Shown here: piece after piece, positions 20,124-30,807 of the stretch
Layout of the letters: every line of letters starts with the position of its first letter
How positions within the stretch are numbered: the first letter of the stretch is position 1
Source: Pseudomonadota bacterium
Lineage (GTDB): Bacteria > Pseudomonadota > Gammaproteobacteria > Burkholderiales > Rhodocyclaceae
Assembly (NCBI GenBank): GCA_018261905.1
Contig: JAGTRU010000015.1
Span: 1 to 64,000, forward strand
Reading direction: 5' to 3'
Length of the DNA: 64,000 nucleotides
The notes under the pieces: generated by a model
Databases searched by the model: none
What the model was told of the DNA's origin: nothing
The model's input: only the letters and a program-made list of their open reading frames with translations
Translations under genes and position numbers: made by a program

Positions 20124-20566
20124 TGGGAATCTCCTTGGCCTATCGTTGGGGGTGGACTGGCCATGCAGGTACAGTGCCAACCCGCGAAAATTCAAGATAA
20201 CCCTATGTTTTTAATGGAATAGGCGGTGGTGTTGCCGGGGCAATGAAGGCCGTCTTGTCGAGTTTTCGACAAATTGCCGACGCGGGCTTCGCTTGGCGCC
20301 TCTGGGCGAAGGTCATGCCAACATCCCCTACCGCTGTATCTCTGCGTCTCAGCGTTTCAATTGGATTTTCTGGGTTCAACGGATACTGCTATCCGAGAGA
20401 AGAGATAATTGAATGGTCCGGCCTGCAGACGGTTCTCGTGGCATCTTTGCAACAGCTTCGCGGTATCGATGTCCTGCTGTCCGGAACGGCTGTCTACAAT
20501 GAGCGCCTGGCCCCGGTGAGCGCGCTTTTGCGCCGGAGGGGGATGAATTTCAAGGGAGTGGTCGCC

Positions 20567-21613
20567 ATGCGCTGGAAACAAGGTCTTGGCCAGGCGGGCG
20601 TCGCCGCCGCATTGTCGGCGGCCTTGCTCTTCGGCGCCGGCATTCCGTTTGCCAAGCTGCTGCATTCGCTGAGTCCGTGGCTGCTGGCGGGCCTGCTTTA
20701 CCTGGGGGCGGGTATCGGGCTGACGCTCCAGCGCTGGCTGAATAAGGCGCCGCCGGCGCATTTCCAGAAAGACCAACTGCCCTGGTTCGTCGGTGCAGTG
20801 GTGACTGGTGGTGTGCTTGGCCCCGTGCTGCTGATGTTCGGGCTGAGCGGCATGCCCGCCGCCGGGGCGTCCCTGCTGCTCAATGCGGAGGGACTATTTA
20901 CGGCGCTGCTCGCCTGGTTTGCCTTCAAGGAGAATTTTGATCGCCGGGTGTTGCTCGGCATGTCGGCCATCATCGTCGGCGCCATCGTCCTGAGTTGGCC
21001 GGGGGAGGCGAGTTTTGCCGGGATCTGGCCGTCTCTGGCGGTACTCGGCGCCTGCCTGGCTTGGGGTGTCGACAACAACCTGACGCGCCTGGTGTCGCTC
21101 GGCGATGCCACCTGGATCGCTGCCGTCAAAGGCCTGGTGGCGGGTAGCGTGAATCTGCTCCTCGCCATCTCGCTCGGTACCGCCTGGCCGCCCCTGATCA
21201 ATATCGCCGCTGCCATGCTGCTCGGCTTTCTGGCCTACGGCGTCAGTCTGGCGCTCTTCGTGGTCGGGCTACGCCATCTTGGAACGGCGCGAACCGGTGC
21301 TTATTTTTCCGTGGCGCCGTTCGTCGGCGCACTCATCGCCGTCTTTTTGGGCGATCCGGTGACCGTGCCGCTGCTCATTGCCGGGGCCTGCATGGCACTC
21401 GGCATCTGGCTGCATCTCACCGAGCAACACGAGCATCCGCACGAACACCCGGGAATCGCGCACGATCACGAGCATGTGCATGACGAACATCATCAGCACG
21501 CCCATGCCGTTTCCCTACCGGCCGGCAGCAAACACCGCCATCTCCACCAACATGCGCCGCTGACGCACTCGCATCACCATTTTCCGGACAGCCATCACCT
21601 GCATCCGCATTGA
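20567..21613 (+). CDS. DMT/EamA family transporter with His-rich C-terminal tail
   Basis: Ten-TM EamA-like sequence; tail HEHPHEHPGIAHDHEHVHDEHHQHAH...HLHPH; SD ggag before ATG 20567. Confidence 0.9.
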   Translation: MRWKQGLGQAGVAAALSAALLFGAGIPFAKLLHSLSPWLLAGLLYLGAGIGLTLQRWLNKAPPAHFQKDQLPWFVGAVVTGGVLGPVLLMFGLSGMPAAGASLLLNAEGLFTALLAWFAFKENFDRRVLLGMSAIIVGAIVLSWPGEASFAGIWPSLAVLGACLAWGVDNNLTRLVSLGDATWIAAVKGLVAGSVNLLLAISLGTAWPPLINIAAAMLLGFLAYGVSLALFVVGLRHLGTARTGAYFSVAPFVGALIAVFLGDPVTVPLLIAGACMALGIWLHLTEQHEHPHEHPGIAHDHEHVHDEHHQHAHAVSLPAGSKHRHLHQHAPLTHSHHHFPDSHHLHPH

Positions 21614-21647
21614 GCACAGAGGGTAGCGCGGCGGAGTCGCTGGCCGA

Positions 21648-21878
21648 CTAGCTCAAGCGGCCATTCAGTTCATCGATGACCCCGGCCCAGTCGGCGTCCT
21701 CGATGATCTCCTCCTTCAGGAAGGCGCGTTGGGCGGCACTCCAGAAGGGGGCGCGGTAGAGAGCGACGTCGCTGTCCAGCGGGCGGTGCCGGGCAATGAA
21801 GTCTTCGATCGCCGCCTGCTCGGCCGGCAAGCCGAGTTGGGCAAACAGGTTGGTCATGGTGTGCTGGTTGGCATTCAC
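21648..21878 (-). CDS. DUF2789 family protein
   Basis: TMTNLFAQLGLPAEQAAIEDFIARHRPL...LKEEIIEDADWAGVIDELNGRL. Confidence 0.87.
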   Translation of the reverse strand: MNANQHTMTNLFAQLGLPAEQAAIEDFIARHRPLDSDVALYRAPFWSAAQRAFLKEEIIEDADWAGVIDELNGRLS

Positions 21879-22051
21879 GGTGAAACTCCTTTCCGGTTAA
21901 CGGGCCTCTATTCGATCAGCGGGAGGCGGCTACAGTTCCGTCACCCTTGGCGCGGAAGCGGGATGCGCTGCGGTCGGTCTCCCTTGCGGGGAAAATGCCA
22001 AATCGCTCACGGAGGGATATTTCGACACGTCGGGCCAGGTACTCGGCAAGA

Positions 22052-22444
22052 TCAACTCGGCGCAGTGTCGCCAGCATTGGCCGGCGAGCAGAACCACAGT
22101 TTGTTGCCTTCGCTGTCGAGAAAACTCCCGACGTAGAAATCGCCATAGACCTGCACTTCGTCGGCGATCCTGATGCCGCGCGCCCGCAGGGCTTGCTGGG
22201 TGGCTGGAGCGTGTTCGGTGGCAAGCGTCAGGCGGGGATTCGGCTGTTCGGTCGGCGTGGCCCACTCTGGCTTGAGCATCAAGATGACCTGGTCGAGCCA
22301 CCAGCCGACTCGTTCTGTGCCCTCGAAGGCCGGTTCCAGGCCGAGTTGTTGGTGGTAGAAGCGATCGGCGCGAGCGAGGTCGATTACCGACAGGGCGACG
22401 ACTTTGACACGCTGGATACCGAGTGGTGGTAGTGACGGATTCAT
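22052..22444 (-). CDS. VOC/glyoxalase family protein
   Basis: VVALSVIDLARADRFYHQQLGLEP...GNKLWFC. Confidence 0.85.
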   Translation of the reverse strand: MNPSLPPLGIQRVKVVALSVIDLARADRFYHQQLGLEPAFEGTERVGWWLDQVILMLKPEWATPTEQPNPRLTLATEHAPATQQALRARGIRIADEVQVYGDFYVGSFLDSEGNKLWFCSPANAGDTAPS

Positions 22445-22754
22445 GAATCTTCTCCTCGCAATCCGGAAACGATATTTGGCAGTTGCGGAATTCCCCGCTG
22501 TTCGCGAGAAAAGCCCGCCTTCCTTTGAGCATTGCTGAGGGGCAACGGTTCCGGTGCCGCTAAGCGGGCCAGCGCACCGAGCCGGCGGACGGGGTCTCAT
22601 ATGCTTGGCGGATCGGCGATCGATGCCATTGAATTCGACAGGGGAACGCCTATGGTTAGGGCGAGTCTCTATCTTTGTCGGTAGCCGGCAATAGCCGCCG
22701 GAAAATTGCGCGGCGCAGGGGTTTTCTTCCACGAACTTCCAAAGAGGTCACCTT

Positions 22755-23414
22755 ATGAACACCTTTATTCTTACCTTCGCTTCCCTCGCCGTCGGCAGCA
22801 GTCTCCTGGCCGGTTGTGCCGAAATGACCGAAACCCAGCGTACCACGGGGACCGGGGCCGCCATCGGGACCGCTGCCGGGGCAGTGATCGGCGGTCTGTC
22901 CGGGCATGGCGGCAAGAGCGTCGCCACCGGGGCGGTGATCGGCGCGGCGCTCGGCGCTGGCGGCGGCTACCTGTGGTCGAAGCATATGCAGGAACAGAAA
23001 GCGTCGATGGAGCAGGCGACGCGCGGTACCGGCGTGCAGGTCAGCCAGACGGCGGACAACCAACTGAAGCTCGATATTCCGAGCGACATTTCCTTCGACT
23101 CGGGACGCTACGACATCAAATCCAACTTGCGGCCAATCCTTGATCGCTTCGCCGGGACCTTGAATCAGAACCCGGTGACCACGGTGAAAATCGTCGGCCA
23201 CACCGACAGTATCGGTTCCGATGCGGTGAATGGGCCGCTCTCGGTCAACCGGGCGATCGCCACCCGGGATTACTTGGCCGATCGCGGTGTGGCGGTCAGC
23301 CGGATCAGCGTCGATGGGCGCGGGGCGCACCAACCCGTTGGCGACAACAACACGGTGACTGGACGGGCCGCCAACCGGCGTGTCGAAATCTTTGTCGCCG
23401 AGGCCGCCCGCTGA
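22755..23414 (+). CDS. OmpA family lipoprotein with glycine-zipper region
   Basis: GAAIGTAAGAVIGGLSGHGGKS; VKIVGHTDSIGSDAVNGPLSVNRA...NRRVEIFV. Confidence 0.93.
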   Translation: MNTFILTFASLAVGSSLLAGCAEMTETQRTTGTGAAIGTAAGAVIGGLSGHGGKSVATGAVIGAALGAGGGYLWSKHMQEQKASMEQATRGTGVQVSQTADNQLKLDIPSDISFDSGRYDIKSNLRPILDRFAGTLNQNPVTTVKIVGHTDSIGSDAVNGPLSVNRAIATRDYLADRGVAVSRISVDGRGAHQPVGDNNTVTGRAANRRVEIFVAEAAR

Positions 23415-23431
23415 AACTGGCGAGGTCTTGG

Positions 23432-23848
23432 CTATGGCTCGAAGACAATGACCATCCAGGACACGCCGAAGCGGTCGGTGAGCATGCCGAAACAGGGCGA
23501 AAAGAAGGTTTTTGCCAGTGGCATGCGGATTTCTCCGCCTTCCGCCAGGGCGCTAAAACAGCATTTGGCCTCGGCTTCGTCGGCGACGTTCAGTGTTAGC
23601 TGAAAGCCCTGGAAGCGGACATCGGTCCGTGTGCAGTCGTCGGAAGCCATGAGACAACTGTCGCCGAGGCGCAGGTTGGCATGCATGACCTTGTTTTCCA
23701 TGCCGGGGGCAAGCGTTCCGGGCGGTGGTGGTTCGGGACTGTCCCGGTAGCGCATCAACATGTCGATTCTGGCGCCAATCGCCTGACTGTAGAAATTGAG
23801 CGCTTCTTCACAACGGCCAGCGAAGTGCAAATAGGGTTCGATATGCAT
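23432..23848 (-). CDS. VOC family protein (PhnB-like)
   Basis: PYLHFAGRCEEALNFYSQAIGA...LADKFG-like MLTDRFGVSWMV. Confidence 0.9.
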   Translation of the reverse strand: MHIEPYLHFAGRCEEALNFYSQAIGARIDMLMRYRDSPEPPPPGTLAPGMENKVMHANLRLGDSCLMASDDCTRTDVRFQGFQLTLNVADEAEAKCCFSALAEGGEIRMPLAKTFFSPCFGMLTDRFGVSWMVIVFEP

Positions 23849-23893
23849 GGCATCTCCTTGGAGTGAAATTGCGGAATGACCGGGCGCTCGCGC

Positions 23894-24388
23894 CTAGCCC
23901 CGGTGAGCTTGTTTCAGCGCGGCGATGTCGAGTTTCTTCATTTTCAGCAAGGCGTTCATCACCCGTTCGGACTTGCCGGGGGCGCTGTCACTCATCAACT
24001 CGGCCAGGATGCTGGGGATGATTTGCCACGAGACGCCGTATTTGTCCTTGAGCCAGCCGCATTGTTGCGCCTCTTCATCGCCGCCGGCCGCCAGCTTGGT
24101 CCAGTAGTAATCCAGTTCTTCCTGGGTGGCGCAATCGACCTGGAAGGAAATGGCTTCGCTGAACTTGAAATTCGGGCCGCCGTTCAATGCCGTGAAGGCC
24201 TGGCCATCGACTTCGAAAGCCACGGCCAGGACGCTGCCGGCGGGTTTGCCGTGAATCTCGTGGCCGGCTTCGCCATAGCGACTGATGTGGCGGATGTGCG
24301 AGTTGTGAAAAATTCCGCAATAGAAATGCGCCGCGTCTTCCGCCTGGGTGTCGAACCACAGGCAGGGCGTGATTTTTTGCAGTTTCAT
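23894..24388 (-). CDS. VOC family protein (PhnB/3-demethylubiquinone-type)
   Basis: MKLQKITPCLWFDTQAEDAAHFYCGIF...CGWLKDKYGVSWQIIP. Confidence 0.92.
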   Translation of the reverse strand: MKLQKITPCLWFDTQAEDAAHFYCGIFHNSHIRHISRYGEAGHEIHGKPAGSVLAVAFEVDGQAFTALNGGPNFKFSEAISFQVDCATQEELDYYWTKLAAGGDEEAQQCGWLKDKYGVSWQIIPSILAELMSDSAPGKSERVMNALLKMKKLDIAALKQAHRG

Positions 24389-24411
24389 AGGTCTCTCCCG
24401 TAGGAAAGTGC

Positions 24412-24741
24412 TCAGAGTGTGGCGACGAGTTCGGCCAGTTGATCCGTGGCTTTGCCCCAGCCTTCGAGGAACCCCATTTTCTCGTGCGCCTCGCGATCGG
24501 CCACGCTCCTGTGGCGGACACGGGCCGTGTACAGTGGGCTGCGCATGGTGATCAGGCTGGCACCGCCGACGCGGGGGTCGGTTTCGGTATGGGCAACGGT
24601 CCATGGGCGGGGCGTAAACCATTGCTTGAGCAGCGCCGGTTCGGTCCATGCCCGAAAGAGCTGGGCGGGGGAGGCATCGATCAGGCGGCTCAAGAGCAGT
24701 TCCCGTTCCGAGACGGGCGCCGCCGGTTGGCTGGTATTCAT
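24412..24741 (-). CDS. SRPBCC/AHSA1 family protein, apparently with internal in-frame deletion
   Basis: N-terminal RLIDASPAQLFRAWTEPALLKQWFTPRPWTV and C-terminal YTARVRHRSVADREAHEKMGFLEGWGKATDQLAELVATL joined directly; about 45 aa of fold missing. Confidence 0.75.
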   Translation of the reverse strand: MNTSQPAAPVSERELLLSRLIDASPAQLFRAWTEPALLKQWFTPRPWTVAHTETDPRVGGASLITMRSPLYTARVRHRSVADREAHEKMGFLEGWGKATDQLAELVATL

Positions 24742-24870
24742 GGTCGCTACTCCTTGAAGGAGGGATACGAAAATCGGTCGAGAGGCGATGCAGGCTTTTG
24801 ACCTCCGGCCCGAGTTCGAGTTTCGTCCGGCCGGGACATTTCTCGCGCTTGCCGGGGGTGTGGAGGGGGA

Positions 24871-24917
24871 TTGTCATAAATGACAATATGTTCATTCGGC
24901 GTTGCCAGAAATGGCAA
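24871..24917. promoter_or_regulatory. Two 16-bp operator-like palindromes with 31-bp periodicity
   Basis: TTGTCATAAATGACAA (24871-24886) and TTGCCAGAAATGGCAA (24902-24917). Confidence 0.6.
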
Positions 24918-25176
24918 ACGTTGAGCCTGGCGACTGTTGATAAATTTCGTAAGTGACTGATCCGACGAGATATATGGCTCGCCAAAAATAATTGCTGAGA
25001 GCTCGCAAAGGGCCTGGTGACGGGCGCTTTCAGGGGGGCGAGGGGGCACGCGGCGCCGCTGGTGGTTGATCCTGACCGGTGAGTCTTACCGCGCCGGGCG
25101 GTGGGCACGTGTCTTGCGAATGACCTGTGGTGACAAGGCAAATTCCGCAACTTTTAACGGTAACCGGAGAATATTC

Positions 25177-25341
25177 ATGGCTTGGAATCTGTTGTTCACT
25201 TCTGATATCGGTCTGCTCAGCTTGTTCACCATTCTTTTCATGCTCGTCATGCTGGCTTACATCGCGCGTTATGTCTCTCAGCACATCAAAGCTGAAACGC
25301 AGAAACAAAAGGTGGCCGGCGATCAGTCGCTGGTGCACTGA
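25177..25341 (+). CDS. DUF3149 small membrane protein
   Basis: MAWNLLFTSDIGLLSLFTILFMLVMLAYIARYVSQHIKAE; SD ggag upstream. Confidence 0.8.
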   Translation: MAWNLLFTSDIGLLSLFTILFMLVMLAYIARYVSQHIKAETQKQKVAGDQSLVH

Positions 25342-25462
25342 GCGGCAACGCACCGCGCAAGGCGGACTGGCGGGGTTGCGACACCGCCTGCCCGATTGTT
25401 GTCGGCCAAGCCGTCGGCGATGGGGCAATTCTGGTGACCGGACGCCTCTTAATGAGGCATTG

Positions 25463-25490
25463 AGCGCGGGGCTTTTGCCCCGCGTTTGAT
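25463..25490 (+). terminator. Hairpin terminator
   Basis: GCGGGGC-TTTT-GCCCCGC followed by GTTTGATTTT. Confidence 0.7.
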
Positions 25491-25702
25491 TTTCCGGGTG
25501 GCGGGTAGCGTGAAATATTCCATTGTGCTGGTCTTGGTTGGTGATGTATCGTCATGGAATTTCCTGGGCGGGTAGCGAAATCCCTGTGCTTTGCCAGGCG
25601 GTGCGACGAAGGCGTTCTTTTGCTTAGGGCAATGTCGCATTGGGGGGTGACCTTGTTCGGCCCCGCTTTTCGCCGGTTGTTCAGTCATTTGGAGTGGCTC
25701 TG

Positions 25703-26638
25703 ATGCGCCGATTCTGTCTTTTTTTGCTTCTCTGCTGTCCGCTTTCGACCGGGCTTGTGGCGGAAGAACTGAGCGAGAGATCGATGATGATTACCGCCGC
25801 GGCGCTGACCCGCTTGGCCATGGCGGTCGATGCGGCGATCCGCGACGAGCCGGAGCAGTCGGCCGAACTTGAAAATCAGGCGCTGCTCCAGTTTGCCGCC
25901 CGTGCCGATGGCGAACTGCTCTCCCGCTTTGCCGGCCTGCAACTGCGCGTCAGGCGTGGTGAGGGCAGTGCAGCGCTGCTGGTCTGTAGCGCCGATGGTC
26001 GTCGGGCCTTGCTTGAAGATACCGGGTGTACGGCGGCCTTGGATCGTCCGCTCTGGCGCGAAGCCGGTGTTGCCGCGTGCGAATTCAGGCTCGATCTGGC
26101 GGCGCTTTGCCCGGATCGGACGGCGGCAAGCACCAAGGCAATGGCGACGCCGGTGAGGCTGGCGGCGCGCCCCCGGGCGGTGCCCCTGATCGAGATTGCC
26201 AAGGTGGCCTGGGCGCGGGAAATCAACAAGGATAGCAAGCAGCCGGCGGCCGAACTTTCCCGGGCCACGCCGGGCAGCCGGTTGATCCTGTGGATGGCGG
26301 TCGAGGGCTCGGATGCGGCGCTGACACAACTGGCGGCGCGCGGCAAGTTGCCGATCCGCCACAAGTGGTACCGCGAGACTATCTCGGGGATTCGTCCCGA
26401 GGGGGTGGCGATGCCGGTGGACGAGATCGAGATTCCCGCGGCGCAACCGGGCGTCCTCGCCAAGTTGCGCCAGGAAGTGCGCAGCGTCGGCCATTTCAAC
26501 TGGCGGACGTGGAGTGCCAAAGACAAACCGGGGCGGGGCAACTGGCGGGTGACGGTGTTCTATGCCGACAACACGCCGGTGTTGTGCGCCACTTCCGGCG
26601 TTTATCAGCCCTGCGAATACGAGATCGAAGTGAGGTGA
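25703..26638 (+). CDS. Exported protein of unknown function with DUF2914-like C-terminus
   Basis: Signal peptide MRRFCLFLLLCCPLSTGLVA; N-domain shared with 11400-11822 product; KLPIRHKWYRE...WRTWSAKDKPGRGNWRVTV. Confidence 0.7.
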   Translation: MRRFCLFLLLCCPLSTGLVAEELSERSMMITAAALTRLAMAVDAAIRDEPEQSAELENQALLQFAARADGELLSRFAGLQLRVRRGEGSAALLVCSADGRRALLEDTGCTAALDRPLWREAGVAACEFRLDLAALCPDRTAASTKAMATPVRLAARPRAVPLIEIAKVAWAREINKDSKQPAAELSRATPGSRLILWMAVEGSDAALTQLAARGKLPIRHKWYRETISGIRPEGVAMPVDEIEIPAAQPGVLAKLRQEVRSVGHFNWRTWSAKDKPGRGNWRVTVFYADNTPVLCATSGVYQPCEYEIEVR

Positions 26639-26642
26639 GAAC

Positions 26643-27683
26643 ATGACCAGTCTTGTGGAAAATGCCAGCAATGTGCCAGGTGATGCACCGACCCGCGAGG
26701 CTATCGGCGACGCTCAGTTACTGGTTGCCTACGCGGCGAGCCACGGCATCGATCTGGCGCCGGAACTGGTCAGGAACATCGTTTCGGCCAAGGAACTACT
26801 GGCCCTCGATCTCGCCGATCCGACCACCTACGATCGCCAGAGTGTCTTCTGGGATGCCCGCAACCAGCTCTCGAAAGCGGTCCAGCCGGTGACCATCGCC
26901 AGTCTCAAGGCGTCCACGCAGACCGGGCCGATGGTCCTCTATCGCAGCCTGTTTGGGGCGCTTTCGCGTTCCGTGCGCAGCGGGCAGCCGATCAGTCCGG
27001 CCGAGCGCTCGGTACTGTGGTTCCGCTTTCTCGCGTCGCTGGCGCTGTTTTCCCTGCTCGTCGTGCAGGTCTATTGGGTTGTCGGTTCGCGCGTCATCAG
27101 CGAGACGGCCGATATTCTCAATCAGGTCAAGAGCAACCAGCTTGCCGTGGCCACGCTGAGCGTCGACGATCCCCGCGGGCAGTCCCTGGAGGCCGAGGGC
27201 ATGGCGCTGGAAAAGGAGATCAGCATCCGTTACGGCATCCTCAAGCGGTGGAATGTTGTCTGGGGCTTCCCGCTGCAACTGTTTGGTTATGAGGCGACGC
27301 CGGTCGTTGAGAATCCCGCCTACGAGGATCTGCAGCGCGCCCGGCTGGCCGGCGAATTCGTTTCCCAGTCAATCGAGCGCTACCTGTTGCCATTGCTCTA
27401 CGGCTGGCTCGGCGCCTGCCTCTATGTCCTGAGAAAACTCGCCCAGGAAATCAAGGCCTTGTCGTATACCGCCGAGCAGGACATGTTGTATCGCCTGCGC
27501 GTCTATATGGGCACCCTGGCCGGCTTGATTGTGGTCTGGTTCATGCCGGTCGCCCAGGCCGATCCCAATATCAAATCGCTGTCGGTGTTCGCCGTCGCCC
27601 TGCTGGTCGGCTACAGCATCGACCTGCTGTTCGCGCTGCTCGACCGGATCATCAATGCCTTCACGGCCCAGGAAGGGCGTTAG
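26643..27683 (+). CDS. Membrane protein of unknown function
   Basis: Several predicted TM segments; directly downstream of 25703-26638. Confidence 0.7.
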   Translation: MTSLVENASNVPGDAPTREAIGDAQLLVAYAASHGIDLAPELVRNIVSAKELLALDLADPTTYDRQSVFWDARNQLSKAVQPVTIASLKASTQTGPMVLYRSLFGALSRSVRSGQPISPAERSVLWFRFLASLALFSLLVVQVYWVVGSRVISETADILNQVKSNQLAVATLSVDDPRGQSLEAEGMALEKEISIRYGILKRWNVVWGFPLQLFGYEATPVVENPAYEDLQRARLAGEFVSQSIERYLLPLLYGWLGACLYVLRKLAQEIKALSYTAEQDMLYRLRVYMGTLAGLIVVWFMPVAQADPNIKSLSVFAVALLVGYSIDLLFALLDRIINAFTAQEGR

Positions 27684-28525
27684 CCCTTGAGCGCCAGCGC
27701 ATGGTGGCGCAGGTGATCGTCAATGAAGCTGGCGATGAAGTAGTAGCTGTGGTCGTAGCCGGGTTGCGTGCGTAGCAGCAGCGGGTAGCCGGCGGCCAGG
27801 GCGGCGACCTGCAGGACTTCCGGTTTGAGCTGGACAGCCAGGAACTGGTCACGGTCGCCCTGATCGATCAGGGTCGGCAGCTTTTCCGTCGCCTTGGCCA
27901 GCAACTGGCTGGCATCCCATTCCCGCCAGGTCGCCCGGTCGGCGCCGAGATAGCGCGAAAAGGCCTTTTCGCCCCAGGGCACGCTCATCGGATTGCCGAT
28001 TGGCGCGAAGGCGGAGACTGACTGGTAGCGTCCGGGATTGCGCAGGGCGCAGACCAGCGCGCCATGGCCGCCCATCGAGTGGCCGCTGATGCTGCGCTTG
28101 TCCGAAACCTGGAAACTGCTCTCGATCAGCGCCGGCAGTTCATGCACCACGTAGTCGTGCATCTGATAGTGCTCGGCCCAGGGCGCCTGCGTTGCGTTCA
28201 GGTAAAAGCCGGCACCGTGGCCGAAATCCCAGCCGCCGTCGGGGTCGCCCGGCACGTCGTCGCTGCGCGGGCTGGTGTCGGGGGTGACGATGACCATGCC
28301 GAGTTCGGCCGCCAGACGGTGGGCGCCGGCTTTCTGCATGAAATTCTCGTCGGTGCAACTGAGGCCCGATAGCCAGTAGAGCACCGGCGGTCTGGCGCCC
28401 TGTTCGATGAGCGGCGGCAGGAAAATCGAAAACACCATGTCACAGTTCAGCGTGCTGGAATGGTGGCGGTAGCGCTTGTGCCAGCCACCGAAGCTTTTCT
28501 GGCAGGAGAGGTTTTCGAGAGACAT
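27680..28525 (-). CDS. fghA: S-formylglutathione hydrolase
   Basis: [35 protein letters not shown]; next to S-(hydroxymethyl)glutathione dehydrogenase. Confidence 0.96.
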   Translation of the reverse strand: MSLENLSCQKSFGGWHKRYRHHSSTLNCDMVFSIFLPPLIEQGARPPVLYWLSGLSCTDENFMQKAGAHRLAAELGMVIVTPDTSPRSDDVPGDPDGGWDFGHGAGFYLNATQAPWAEHYQMHDYVVHELPALIESSFQVSDKRSISGHSMGGHGALVCALRNPGRYQSVSAFAPIGNPMSVPWGEKAFSRYLGADRATWREWDASQLLAKATEKLPTLIDQGDRDQFLAVQLKPEVLQVAALAAGYPLLLRTQPGYDHSYYFIASFIDDHLRHHALALKG

Positions 28526-28535
28526 GGCCGGTATT

Positions 28536-29720
<1,185 letters not shown>

Positions 29721-29765
29721 TCATGGGATTGATTATTGCTGTACGGGGATAATTGGGGGCTGCAA

Positions 29766-30653
29766 ATGAGTCGTTGGGAAGGCCTGGATGAATTCGTCGC
29801 CGTTGCCGAATGCGGCAATTTCTCGCGCGCTGCCGAGCGTCTGCGCCTGTCGTCGTCGCACGTCAGTCGGCAGGTGGCGCTCCTTGAAGAACGCCTGCAA
29901 GCCCGCTTGCTCTACCGGACGACGCGCCGCGTCTCGCTGACCGAAGCCGGTCAGACCTTCTTCGCCCGCTGCCAGCGCCTGATCGAGGAGCGCGACGAAG
30001 CCTTCCTGACCATCGGCGACCTGCACAGCGTGCCGACCGGCCTGCTGCGCATGACCGCGGCGGTGGCCTACGGCGAGCGCTTCATCGTGCCGCTGGTCAA
30101 TGAATTCATGGCGGACTATCCGGCTCTGAAAGTCGAAATCGAACTGACCAACCGCACCCTCGACATGGTGCATGAAGGTTTCGATCTCGCCATTCGCCTC
30201 GGCCGGCTCAGCGAATCCAGCCTGGTCGCCACCCGCCTGGCGCCGCGCGCCATGTACCTGTGCGCCGCCCCGGCCTACCTGGAAAAATACGGTCGGCCGC
30301 ACACCTTGTCGGAACTGGCCCAGCACAACTGCCTGATCGGCACCAGCGAGACTTGGCTGTTCAGCCAGGAGGGGCGCGAGTACCAGTTCAAGGCGAGTGG
30401 CAACTGGCGCTGCAACAGCGGCCAGGCCGTGCTCGACGCGGCGTTGCGCGGTTTCGGGCTGTGTCAGTTGCCGGATTATTACGTGCTCGATCCGTTACGT
30501 CGTGGCCAACTGGTTTCCTTGCTTGACGGCAATCAGCCGCCCAATACGGCGGTTTGGGCGGTCTACCCGCAACGGCGCTACTCGCTGCCCAAGGTGCGGC
30601 TGCTGGTCGAGGCCCTGAAAACCGGGCTGGCGGGGTGTCCGGAGTATCGCTGA
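29766..30653 (+). CDS. LysR family transcriptional regulator
   Basis: N-terminal HTH FVAVAECGNFSRAAERLRLSSSHVSRQVALLEERL; divergent from frmA. Confidence 0.93.
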   Translation: MSRWEGLDEFVAVAECGNFSRAAERLRLSSSHVSRQVALLEERLQARLLYRTTRRVSLTEAGQTFFARCQRLIEERDEAFLTIGDLHSVPTGLLRMTAAVAYGERFIVPLVNEFMADYPALKVEIELTNRTLDMVHEGFDLAIRLGRLSESSLVATRLAPRAMYLCAAPAYLEKYGRPHTLSELAQHNCLIGTSETWLFSQEGREYQFKASGNWRCNSGQAVLDAALRGFGLCQLPDYYVLDPLRRGQLVSLLDGNQPPNTAVWAVYPQRRYSLPKVRLLVEALKTGLAGCPEYR

Positions 30654-30807
30654 GACGGAATTACTACCGGAGATCCGGCGTGAAAATGATTTTTGCATTT
30701 TTATGGGGCGGGTTAGACTCGGGGCGTAGACCATTGTTCTAAATGCCGTAGCGGCACACCATGCGGTATTCCGGATGTTCCTATCGACCTATCCCTAGCC
30801 AAAAAAC

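Noticed and set aside
20243-20566. N-terminal extension of the EamA ORF
   Set aside because: Sequence before MRWKQGLGQ is not transporter-like; good SD before ATG 20567
24871-24886. FNR/NorR binding site
   Set aside because: TTG-N10-CAA and GTCA-N4-TGAC spacing do not match FNR (TTGAT-N4-ATCAA) or NorR (GTCA-N3-TGAC) consensus
27680-27683. Overlap of convergent stop codons (membrane protein and fghA)
   Set aside because: Real but common in compact genomes; no further signal
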